From: Euglena gracilis
Lineage: Eukaryota; Euglenida; Euglenophyceae; Euglenales
Reading direction: 5' to 3'
DNA: 64,000 nt
Assembly (NCBI GenBank): GCA_039621445.1
Contig: CP154957.1
Location: 29,088,798 to 29,152,797 of the forward strand
Made by a program: the position numbers and the translations under genes. Positions 12,029-21,483 of the stretch are shown piece by piece. Positions within the stretch are counted from its first letter, which is position 1; every line of letters starts with the position of its first letter. The notes under the pieces are model-generated. The model saw nothing but the letters and a program-made list of their open reading frames with translations. It ran no database searches and was not told the origin of the DNA.

Positions 12029-12580
12029 GTGTTGAACGTTTACCACTGGATTGGTTGCATGAAAGCGGTGGGACTCACCCCCCCAAATGATGCACAAAAA
12101 CTGGTGTGTTTTACGTTTTTCAAGGGGAAAATGGTGGAGAATAACCATAAAACGGACTCTGGCCCGACACATCCCGGGCATTTCAGGTGCCAAATTTTGA
12201 CATCTTGTAACCCAGTCAAGTTGCAGAAAGGTACCGAACAGTCACAGGTCGTTGCACGTCATCAATTCATTACGTTTAATTGCCAAACGGATGAGGCCAA
12301 AACAACAGGCCGTGTGGGCTGGGGAACAGCAGTGCAAATGTACACACGTAAGACAGGCAAATTTTGGCCAGTGAGATGCCGTGTTCCAGTGAGCATTGCA
12401 CACTACCTCTCATCACAAATTTCATCACCACGTAATCGTGGTGCAAATCAATGGTTGGCGCGAGGAATTGCGTTTGCCAGCCGTCACGGACGAGGAGATG
12501 GTATCGCACAACTGATGAACGTTGGTGCGCGCATTTGCGCGCACAAACAAACTTTGTTTGTGTGTCTTATGGCTCATTGA
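12029..12580 (+). CDS. Open frame inside E2, unknown (possible decayed element protein)
   Basis: A 183-codon frame crossing E2's right half. The segment reading QTDEAKTTGRVGWGTAVQMY, RKTGKFWPVRCRVPV, then GANQWLARGIAFASRHGRGD is partly kept in the element at 38,957-41,927 (near 40,855-41,080: TDDAKTTGRVGRVTAVQMYT, then a stop). It is broken by a 4-base duplication in copy B and by indels in E3. I do not recognise it. The last third is translation of the TTTGCGC palindromes. It may be chance. Confidence 0.2.
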   Translation: MLNVYHWIGCMKAVGLTPPNDAQKLVCFTFFKGKMVENNHKTDSGPTHPGHFRCQILTSCNPVKLQKGTEQSQVVARHQFITFNCQTDEAKTTGRVGWGTAVQMYTRKTGKFWPVRCRVPVSIAHYLSSQISSPRNRGANQWLARGIAFASRHGRGDGIAQLMNVGARICAHKQTLFVCLMAH

Positions 12581-13340
12581 AACACATCATTTTGAAACGG
12601 TGTATTAAATGTTTGTGCGCGCATTTGTGCAAATGCGCACACCAACGTAATTGTGTTTATTTGCGCAAATGCGCGCACCAACACACCCATCACGTTTTAA
12701 AACGTGTAGGGTCATGGTCCTCATTGGTGTCTTTTAACATGGAAAGTAAAAATACATGTTTGTGGGCGCATTTGTGCAAATAAACATAAACATGTTGGTG
12801 CGCGCATTTGCGCAAATGCGCGCACCAAAAAAATTTTTTATGCGTGCATTTGCGCCCACCAACATGTATTTTTAATTTCAATGTTTTGCATTATATTTGC
12901 GCAAATGCGCCCACAAACACAATTGTTTTTATTTGCGTAAATGCACCCACAAACACAAATCAGTTGCGTGACGGCTGGCTGACGTAGTCTGTGGTTTGTG
13001 ATCTAATGAGGCTCCGTGTGTTCTTACCGGTGGCGGTAGTATCCAAGTCAGTTCAGCCAGCACGTCAGCACCACCATTTCCAAGTGTCGTAACAAGGGGT
13101 GTGTGCCTCTCTCCTGTTTGATGTACAAGAGCACCAATCTCACCATCAGCCCTATTCCCGTCACTTGGTGAGCAGCATTTACACCAAACTACTGGGAGTT
13201 AATCCCCTCCAATAGTGGGGTGTCACAGTTCATAAATTGTGTTCAGGGTACAGGGTCCAGGAACTTCGTAAAATTTGCGCATTTGCGCAAATGCGCAAAT
13301 TCTAAAGAAAAAACCTTAAGTGCGAATCCGGCTGCCTAAG

Positions 13341-13541
13341 CTGGTGTGTTTTACGTTTTCTTCAAGGGGAAAAAATGATGGAGAAAAACCAGAAAAACGC
13401 CTCCGGCCCGACACATCCCGGGTATTTCAGGTGCCAAATTTCGTCTTCTTGTAACCCAGTAAAGTTGCAGAAAAAGCGTCCAACAGTCACAGGTCGTTGC
13501 ACGTCATCAATTCGTTACGCTTATCTGCCAAACAAATGAGG
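13341..13541. mobile_element. Element E1, resumed and truncated (copy A)
   Basis: Continuation of E1 after the E2 insertion: CTGGTGTGTTTTACG, CGGCCCGACACATCCCGGG, up to CCAAACAAATGAG. Then it stops at the A/B duplication boundary. The equivalent in copy B (32,615-32,815) runs on into more E1. Confidence 0.85.
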
Positions 13542-15090
13542 GGGAGTGGGGCACGACTATTGTGGCACGAGATGACCGAGAGGATGTAGCAGAGCTGACC
13601 TTAAGCCGAGAGGAACCGGGGCCTCTCGGGGAAGGGCGTGGCAGACTGAAAACAAAGCGAGACGGAAGGTAGGAGGCCCGGGGGACACGTACCCCTGTCA
13701 GGCTCTTTCCCCGATGAGAGAGTACCCCTACAGCGTTCTGTGATCCCCAACCCCCCCTCTCCTTGGACCTCGATGGTTTCCCCCCACCCCGCCCTGCAGC
13801 CCGTGACGACCCCCAACACCCTATCCTCCTCCCTCTCCTGCAGGGCCTCCTTGTCCTGCTTAATGCTTAATGTCCGGGCTCTGGGGGTGCCCTCCTGCGT
13901 GGTGCTTGTGTACGCCCACGGTTGGAGGCACTGCGCTGCAACGCGGGGCACAACAACTCCAACTCCAACTCCCACCTGCCAGGGGGGTCTGGACCAACCC
14001 TGGGGGGGGGTACCCGGGACCCCCCCAAAAAGGGTCAATTTTTTCCTCCGTCGCTTTGCACCGAAAATTTTTTGCATTTTTGGCAAATTTTTGCCCAAAA
14101 AGTGCCCAAAATGGCACTTATGGTCGTTTTGGGGGGTCAAAATTTTTCGGTCACCCGGACCGCGATACTGTTTAAGTGGGGGGGTTTACCCCCCTCTCCC
14201 CCCCCTCCTGGCCCGGAAGGGGGGGCCCCGGCCCCCCCCCCCCCCCCACCTTTCCCTACATCAACCCCTGGGCCGCCCCCCCCCCCCCCGGTGGACGACC
14301 AAGGGCGCCGAAGGTGCCTTAGGACTGTTTGTTTAACGGTGCGCGTGGCAATACAGGCGGGCCGGCCCCGGGGTCGTTTCCCCCCTGGGGTTTATGGGAG
14401 GGCGGGGGGGGGGGCAGCCCCCCCCCCCCCGGTGGACGACCAAGGGTGCCAAATGCGCCTTAGGACTGTTTGTTTACGGTGTGCGTGGCATTACATGCAC
14501 GCCTGGCCCTGGGTCGGTTACCCCCCCCCTGAGGGGATTTTGGTATTGGAGGGGGGGGTGTGGGGGGGGGGGGGCAGCCCCCCCCCCACTAGACGACCAA
14601 GGGCACCGAAGGCAGCCCCCCCCCGCTAGACGCGCGCGCACACACACACCTCAGCTGGCTGCCCAGGTTGGCATTGCTGCAGTTTCTTTTGCCCGAAAGG
14701 ATGGTAGTATCGTTTTGCATCAACGGGGGGTTTTGCATTACATTCCAATGGGGGGGGGGGGGGGCTTAAAAATTTTCTGAGGGGGTGGTCGAAATTTTGG
14801 TGGTCGCTCTAGCGCGACCGGTCGTCCGACCACCAATTGTCCGGTCGCTTAGCTGGTCAGTCGCCAGCGACCGGTCCAAACGGTCGCCAAAATCACCGAC
14901 AGCCCCGTCGCAAGGGCCACACGCCAGCCAAATCCCTGGCGAACACATTGGACCCATGTCGAGCATTACCCCCCCCCAGCTATTCCCGTCCACGGGACCC
15001 TTTACGGCCCAATGGGAACAGTGCTGGAGGGGTGAACACCTGGGGACCCAGGTCTCCGGCTCATTGCGGGAAATTGGCCGTGGAACTTTC
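13542..15090. other. Spacer, no assigned gene; G/C-run modules
   Basis: 13,542-13,990 is ordinary mixed sequence, present once in the window, with an open minus frame (13,601-14,140) that I cannot assign. From 14,000 there is a GGGTCAATTTT / GTGCCCAAAATGGC module like that at 2,725. Three G/C-run blocks follow, each ending CCCCGGTGGACGACCAAGGG or a variant (about 14,280, 14,430, 14,585). 14,783-14,900 carries the GGTCGC/GCGACC palindrome motif. At 14,978-15,025 is CCAGCTATTCCCGTCCACGG...CAATGGGAACAG, a motif shared with 670 and 2,430. Confidence 0.5.
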
Positions 15091-15783
15091 ACATATGGCA
15101 CAAAGGGGGGCCCCCATACCCAGGGTATGGGGGGGGAATGGGGGGGGGTATGGGGGGGGGTATGTGGGGGGTAGGGGGGAAGGGTTTGGAGATGTTGTTA
15201 ATGAGGTTTATGGCCCCTGGAACACTTGCATACGTCGTGGGATTTGACCACAAAGCGCGATTTGGCCACAAAAACAGATCGGTAGACAAGGATGAGGTTA
15301 TTTTTTTTGCTGGGGGGGGGTCCGGGGGGGGCGGGAGCCCCCCCCCCCCGGGCACTCGAACAGTTGCATACGTCCCGCGATTTGACCGCAATGCGCGATT
15401 TGGCCACAAAAACAGATCGGTAGACAAGGATGAGGTTATTTTTTTTGCCGGGGGGGGTCCGGGGGGGGGCGGGAGCCCCCCCCCCGGGCACTCGAACAGT
15501 TGCATACGTCCCGCGATTTGACCACAAAGCGCGATTTGGCCACAGAAACAGATCGGTAGTCAAGGATGAGGTTATTTTTTTGCCGGGGGGGGTCCGGGGG
15601 GGGGGGGGGGAGCCCCCCCCCGGGCACTCGAACAGTTGCATACGTCCCGCGATTTGACCACAAAAGGGTCCAGGAGGCCAAAAAAAACGCTTCCGGGCAA
15701 AAAAAAAATTTGGGGTATGGGGGGGGTATGGGGGGTGGGGTATGGGGGGGGTATGGGGTATGGGGGCCCCACTTTGTGCCATG
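15091..15783. mobile_element. Inverted-repeat element with four internal ~135-base tandem units
   Basis: The left end TGGCACAAAGGGGGGCCCCC plus ATACCC is matched, inverted, by the right end GGGTATGGGGGCCCC plus ACTTTGTGCCA at 15,753-15,781. Directly inside each end is a (TATGGGGGG)n tract. The centre (15,225-15,660) has about four units of GGGCACTCGAACAGTTGCAT...GATTTGACCACAAAGCGCG...CAGATCGGTAG..., each closed by a G-run/C-run hairpin. Non-coding; no clear target duplication. Confidence 0.75.
15225..15660. repeat. Minisatellite, period about 132-140 bases
   Basis: Four units. Each has CGTCCCGCGATTTGACCACA (or a variant), GCGCGATTTGGCCACA, ACAGATCGGTAGACAAGGAT and GAGGTTATTTTTTT, then a G run facing a C run. 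Unit boundaries are near 15,350, 15,482 and 15,622; the last unit is partial. Confidence 0.85.
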
Positions 15784-16500
15784 ACTCTCGTGCCATGTGC
15801 TGTCCCGACAGTTGCGCTGTTCCAATTTGGAAAGCAAGCTGGATTTGTGCATTGCCGACACAGCAGAAACAACGCAGGCCGTGAACATTTCCAATGCATC
15901 TGCGACTAGTGCTGCTGCTGCTGCTGCACTCCCTCCACTTTGGTAGATCCCCTGTCATGTTTCAAACGAATTGTACAGGTAATTTGGCGGGACCTCGAAT
16001 AGCATCGTGAATTTTTCTGCAGCCAGCAAGTGTTCCCTCCAACCGGGATGGTGTGCTGCTTTCTCGTGTCTGGCATTTTATTATGAGCCAAGTGGCAATT
16101 GGTTTTGAAAAAAAATTGCAGTCATGTTTTGAGACAATGGATAATTTTTGAGACAGGTTGCAACTCATTGCAAGACTGATGGCATTTCATGATGAGGCAG
16201 GTGGCAAATCATCGTGAGAAATCGAGCAATTATTTTTGCAACCAGCTGTAATATTTTTTATGCCTCGAAATCGGCCCAAATACGGTTTCTGTTATTGGAG
16301 GGCTGGAGGGGGGGGTCCGGGGGTGCGGGTGGGGGTGGCAGCGCCCCCCAACCCCCCCCCCCCCCCGCGCGAGAAGGAAAAGGCGCCAAAGGCCATTTGC
16401 GGGGTTTGTTAATTTGGGCCGGGGGGGGGGGGGGGTGGGGTTGGATCCCCCCCCCCCGAAGTCCGAAGGCCGACTAAGTTCATCAGGGTGCGTGTTTCGG
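15784..16500. other. Intergenic or intronic sequence, nothing assigned
   Basis: Mixed-composition sequence with a short (GCT)n tract at 15,910-15,925. There is a G/C-run block at 16,305-16,460 ending in the CCGAAGTCCGAAGG hairpin-like motif. No convincing exon or RNA gene seen. Confidence 0.4.
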
Positions 16501-18320
16501 CTAGTATACCTTCAAATAACACTGTGGGAACACATGTCCGGCCTCAGGGTGACCAACTGGACCGACTAGTCGGGCTGACCAGTCCGACTACGTCCAAAGT
16601 TGGTCCGACTGCAAGTCGACCCAATTAGTTGGCCCGACCGCCCAATCGACTTGTGCCCGCTCTTATTTTCAGCGATCGTGTATTTCAAAATTTGACATCC
16701 TCCTTTGTCAAATCCCACAGTTCAGGTTGCATATTGCATATCAAACGAAAGCTCTCCCCAAGATTTTTCGCTTGGTACCCACAGAACTCAGCCAGATTGC
16801 ACAGCGCCCTGAAAATCGGCAATCGCATTTTTCCGCATTTTTCCGACCCTGTTTGCAAATTTGAAATTCCATTTTTCAGCTGCCATGTTGCCCATCGATC
16901 GAAAGCTCTTCTCAAGGGCTTTCAGCAGATGGCCTTAGATTTCTGCCATACTGCATGGTATTCTATTTCAGAAATTCTCCAAAATTGGCCAAAAGGAAAT
17001 TGTTGCTCAAAAAACCCCAATTTCTGGCCGAAAACCACCCAAAAACTGCTCAAATATGATTGCCATATGTCCACAAACCCTTTTGGACACTTTTTATCTT
17101 GGGTCCCCCAGACGCCGGTTCGGGCGTGAACCCGGTGCCCCCAGACACGGTTTTATTGGGCTGGGGTGAGTCTCGTCATGGATAGGTTCGGTCAGGGTTA
17201 GGGTTAGGGATAGGGATACGGTTATGGTCAGGGTTAGGGATAGTATTAGGCCATCCTTGCCTTGCGCACATAAAGAAATTTTGCTATTTTGGGCGGGGTG
17301 TACATTTTTTTGAATATGGGACGTTTTTTGACCGTTTCAAGGTCATTCCAATGTGCTTCCATGCATTTTGAGTCATATTTTCTGAATCAAATTTCAAGGG
17401 GGGGGGCTTAAATTTTAGAAAAAAGGAGGGGCGGGTAATGCGGTTGATTGGAGGTCGGACCGACCTGGTCGGCCCAACCTCCAATGGTCGATAAGCCATA
17501 GCCAATGGTCTTGCCAACCATGGTCGGCCCGACCTCGGGGATCGCCGTTACCAATCATCAGCACGGAGCCCAAGGGGATTTGCTTATTGGAGGGCAAGGG
17601 GCAGCAGCTCCCTCCCGCTAGACGTTCTTTACGGTGTTTACCCATGGCCATCCTTGCCTTGCACAGGCGCCTTCGACAGAACAGCCCCAATAAGAGGTTA
17701 TCACCCAAAAAATTTTTGCAAGTTGACCCCCGAATGGGGGTTTCGAGTCATTTTCTTGCATATTGGAATTAATCTTTTTGGGAGGGGGCTTAAAAACTGT
17801 TTTCGAGGGGGGGGGGGTTGATTTATTATTGATTGATTATTATTACTAGTTGGCCCGACCACCAATGGTTGGTAGGCCATAACCAACAATCGCCAGCGAC
17901 TAGTTGCTAGCGACTAGTCATTTGCGACCACCAAAAAACAATTCACCAATTTCCCGCAATGAGCCATAAAACCTAACCCTAGCCCAATGAAAATCCTTCT
18001 CTTATCCAATGATTTGCATCACGGATGTGGCCTCGGCCTCCACCCAGCACGGTTTTCGACTTTTTTCAACAATGGGACGTTTTTTTTTGACAGTTTTAAG
18101 GTCATTCCAATGTCTTTGCATACATTTTCAGCCAAATTAAGAGAATCGAATTGGGGGGGGGGGCTTAAATTTCAAAAGGGGGGTGATGCGGTTGATTGGA
18201 GGTCGGGCCGACCTGGTCAGCCCGACCTCCAGTGGTCAATAGCAGCCAGGTCAGGCCAACCATTGTCGGCCCGACCCCCGGGATAGTTATAGCCAATCAT
18301 CCGCCCGGGGTCTGTTACGG
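16500..18320. repeat. GGTCGG/CCGACC palindrome family with GGGGCTTAAA boxes
   Basis: The motif GGTCGGNCCGACC and looser forms occur at 16,555-16,660, 17,430-17,560, 17,830-17,940 and 18,185-18,300 (also 14,783-14,900). Three copies are preceded by a G run plus GGGCTTAAA and an AT-rich leader (17,397, 17,780, 18,155). Two share GATGCGGTTGATTGGAGGTC or a near-identical form. A T-rich leader with CCAATGT and CATACATTTT/CATGCATTTT is shared by 17,310-17,400 and 18,060-18,150. Non-coding dispersed repeat. Confidence 0.7.
17191..17250 (+). repeat. Degenerate TTAGGG-type interstitial repeat
   Basis: A run of GTTAGGG, GATAGGG and GTTATGG-type hexamers or heptamers (GTCAGGGTTAGGGTTAGGGA and following). 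Related short pieces occur at 33,825-33,840, 34,180, 34,515, 34,862-34,885 and, complemented, 17,968-17,980. It resembles TTAGGG telomeric repeats but is degenerate and internal. Confidence 0.55.
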
Positions 18321-18329
18321 GGTCGCGAC

Positions 18330-19060
18330 GTGGATTTTATCTTCGCGATTTTCGTTAATTTCCTTTTGGAAATCCCATCAAGATGGGGGGTGGCCTTTGG
18401 CGGCGGGGGTGTGCCACCACTTTTGCCCTTGGTCCCTGCAAATTTTGCCAAATGTAAATTATGGAAATGGCGCTCAACAGCGGACGCTCCCCTCAATGAA
18501 CTGGATGAAATTGTCACCAAATACTCAGAAGGTGACAGCTGCATTCTTTTGGGCACTAGGGGCACCATTTGCTTTTACCCCCCAGGCGCACCCCCTGACC
18601 CCCTTGGCCCAGGGGCTTTTTTTTTTGGTCATTCTTCTGGTCGGGAAAGCGATTATTCAAGGAAAAAAATGTTGGGTGAAATCAATCCAAATTGTTTTCA
18701 TGTCATATTTTAAAAAGACGTTTAAGATTTGTTTAAAATGATTGTGATTCAACTCAATAACCAGGTTTTGTGTATAGCTGAGCTCTTGACGTGTGTGATG
18801 GTGCCATGCTGCAGCAGATGTCCCAGCCTGGCGGCCCGGTGGCCCAGCCCGGCCCGGCCCGGCGGCCCAGCCAGGGTCGAAAAGCGTTCATTTTCAGCTC
18901 AAAAACATTTTTTTCCATGTCGGGGAGGCCAAGCAACATAGTTTTGGGCAAAGAGATGAGAGCTCAGCGACCCCTCCTCTGACAGAAGCACGGGGCCGCT
19001 GCAAGCACAGGGTCCAAATAGGGATTAATGGCAAAAAAAATTGTTTTTTGGTGGCAAACT
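18330..19060 (+). other. Spacer with two exon-like scraps, unassigned
   Basis: At 18,480-18,531 the bases between an AACAG acceptor and a GAAG|GTGACA donor read ADAPLNELDEIVTKYSE. At 18,816-18,875, between CTGCAG and CCAGG|GTCGAA, they read QMSQPGGPVAQPGPARRPSQ, a Gln/Pro-rich composition like the IFT46 N-terminal exons. Both have plausible splice borders but no recognisable family. They could be alternative or lost N-terminal exons, or chance. Confidence 0.25.
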
Positions 19061-19627
19061 TTTTGGAAACTCTGGCAAGGTTGATGGTTTGTAAAACAAA
19101 AAACATGTTTTTTTCCCAAAAAAAAACAACAAAATCGTCATCAAGGGCCCCGGGAAATTTTTTTGAATTGGTTTCTTTTTGGACAAAACTGCCGAATGTC
19201 CCTAGTTTTGGTGCCAAAATCCTAATTTGCATTTGGGAAAATCCTAATTTTATTCAATTTTTTCAAAAGAATGTTCAAAAATCTTAACTTGAGCATTTGC
19301 CCCAACAATGCCATCAACAGGATAAAAAACAACAGTTTCAAAAAATGGCATTTCCCCAGATTTGACCAAAAAGGTCGATCTCTGGGGAAAAAAGCATTTT
19401 TGAGGGTTCTTTTTTTTGAAAATTTGGTGTTTTTCTTCAAAGAAGGGCAATTTTTTTTTTCACTTTCAAAAAAAATTTTGAGGCGATTTTTAAAAACAGA
19501 TATTTCTTGTTTTTTTTCCTTCAAAAAATGTCAATGGCAAAAGTGACGGGTACAGGGGGCACCGTATTTTGGGACACGGGGCAGAATTTGGAGGGGTCAG
19601 CTGTAATCTTTCACTGCAGGGTGAAAA

Positions 19628-19744
19628 ATGGCTGGAGGAGAGCGAAAGGAAGTGGAAGAGGAAGACGAGGAAGATGAGGAAGAGGAGGATGAAGAGGAGG
19701 AGGAAGAAGATGAGGAGGAGGAGGAGGAGGAACAAACAGCAAAG
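19628..19744 (+). CDS. IFT46: Possible first coding exon, acidic N-terminus (copy B)
   Basis: Duplicate of the exon at 256-372 with one silent change in the Glu run (GAA for GAG). It has the same acceptor, the same ATG with in-frame TGA just upstream, and the same GTGGTT donor. As the copy closer to the conserved IFT46 exons, it is the likelier one to be spliced to them. Membership in IFT46 is inferred from position, strand and acidic composition only; no family-specific motif is present. Confidence 0.4.
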
Positions 19745-21130
19745 GTGGTTGCGCAATCCATCCGAGTCAGGGATTTTCTCAGTGAAGCCTCTGTTACCCC
19801 TTCGCCCCGTCATTTACCCCTCCAGTCGACTCCCTTCCCACAACGTGCACTCCCTGGCCAAAAGGAAATTTTGAGGAACCAAACAAGGCTGCACAGAGTA
19901 GAGGGCTAAGGTGGAGGTTTTCCAACCTCTTTCTATCTTCCTATGTCACCAGTTTGTCAAAAACCCTGAAAATGGCTCAGTAAAACCATTTCTTTCTCAC
20001 ACAGAAAGGTAATTTGCATGAAAAGTTTCATACCATGCCCCTCCTAGAGCTATTCCCATCCCTGGGACCTTTTCTTGCCCAATGGGAACAGTTTGGAGAG
20101 GGAACAACCAGGGAGGATTACATCACCTCCAAGCTGCACCCATGCCCTTGCACCAAAGGGATTCTCTTTCAGCAAGGATTTTTTGTATGGAAAAAATATA
20201 TGTTTCCACAATTTAGACAAAACAAAATAGTTTTCCCTCAAAAAGTGTTTGACCACCAAGCTGTTCCCATCCCCTCTTTGGGAAAAGCTCGGGGGAGGGA
20301 GTCAAGGTTGGCGGCTCGGTTTTTGAAAACGATAAAATTTTTACGAAAAAAACCAAAAGAACGTCATCGAGGGTCCCGAGGAATTTTTTTGACAAGGATT
20401 TTTTTTTGCTGGATATTTTTAATTTTGGTGCCAAAACTTTATCTTATTGTGGGAATGCTTATTCAACTTCATTTTTTTAGAAAATTTTTTTCAAAAAATT
20501 TAACTTGAGAATTTGTCAAAAAAATGGCATCAACAGGATTGAAATAGACAACAATTTTAAAAAATTGCAATTTTTCCCGTTTTGACTCATGATGTTTTTT
20601 TGCCAATTTCCAAAAAATAACATTCTTTGGGGTTCTTTGAAAATGGATTTTTTTTTTAACAAAAAAGACGTCTTGGGCATTGTTTTGCTTTTGTTTAAAG
20701 TCCTTTTCAATTTTTTTGCTTCAAAAAGGCAAAACAACGTCAACCCTGGAGGGAATAGCTCAGGGAGGAGATGGCAAATTGTTGGTTGATCTATTCTTTT
20801 TGTCATGTGCGCTCGCCCCCCATCCCCACCCAAGGCAAGGCAAGACATGACAAAGGACATTTCACGACAAGAAGGCCTCCAGGCCTTGTCCCAGCCAGGG
20901 TCCGGTCAATAAAGGAATTCCTGATGCGGGGGGGGGGATATGCAAGTTGCACAATATGCATTTTTTGCATAAGTTTGCTTTTTTAGCACATTTTTTTTGA
21001 AAAGTCGCATTTTTGCATTTTTTGCCTTTGCAATTTTTTTTTTGGTACTTGCAGGCAAAATTGCGCCACCAAGTCAGGTGGAAGTTGCATACTACACGTT
21101 TTTGGACCAATTTCACATTAGCAGTAGCTG

Positions 21131-21483
21131 TAACCATAATCCCCCCCCCCCCCCAATCTTAAAAAGACCGACTTCGGCCGCCCAAATAATAAACTGGCAG
21201 GTGTGAGGGCAAAGGAAAAAAGAGCCAAAAATTAGCAGAAATGTAGCAAAAAAAATCACAAAAATGGATCAAATTGGTGCAGAAATGGACCAGTTTTCAA
21301 AAAAAGCCCAAAAATGCCAAAAAAGTGACCATTGGAGCCTGTGGAGGGGTTTTCGGGATAATTTTGACTTCGAAATTTTTGCCCAAATAATAAACCCCCC
21401 CCAAATAATACACCCCCCCCTCGACATTTCGTAACGGTGTCCAAATAATAAACCGGGGGGTTTATTATTTGGGGGGGGGTTTA
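21131..21483. mobile_element. C-run inverted-repeat element, TAAACCCCCCCC type (copy B, left array reduced)
   Basis: Counterpart of 1,761-2,172. The left end has become TAACCATAAT followed by a long C run, and most 17-base units are missing. The right end (CAAATAATAAACC, G run, TTTATTA) is kept. This is the largest single difference seen between copies A and B. Confidence 0.6.

Larger units (their letters stand above)
7047..13340. mobile_element. Element E2, inserted in E1 (copy A)
   Basis: The left end is CTTTAGGCGGCCGGATTCG; the right end at 13,340 is its inverted form (GTGCGAATCCGGCTGCCTAAG). It sits inside E1: E1 sequence ...GCACAGAAATTGG stops at 7,046 and CTGGTGTGTTTTACG resumes at 13,341, while other copies read ACTGGTGTG without interruption. 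TTGG/CTGG may be a decayed target duplication. E2 itself contains E3 and a TA-flanked MITE; without them it is about 3.1 kb. Confidence 0.85.
1..13541. repeat. Large direct duplication, copy A (left end outside window)
   Basis: This stretch is repeated almost base for base at 19,374-32,815. Base 1 matches 19,374, and the match ends at 13,541, equivalent to 32,815. Beyond that point A runs into GGGGAGTGGGGC while B continues the transposon sequence. The offset drifts from 19,373 to 19,274, so B is about 99 bases shorter. Most of the difference is in G/C runs and in the C-run element near 1,761. Copy A is cut off inside element E1, whereas B continues to E1's right end, so B looks like the more complete locus. 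It could be a genuine segmental duplication or two haplotypes joined in assembly. Confidence 0.95.

Noticed and set aside
13740-14629. Pro-rich frames of about 200 codons, both strands
   Set aside because: Largely translation of G and C runs; no conserved segment and the borders follow the runs.
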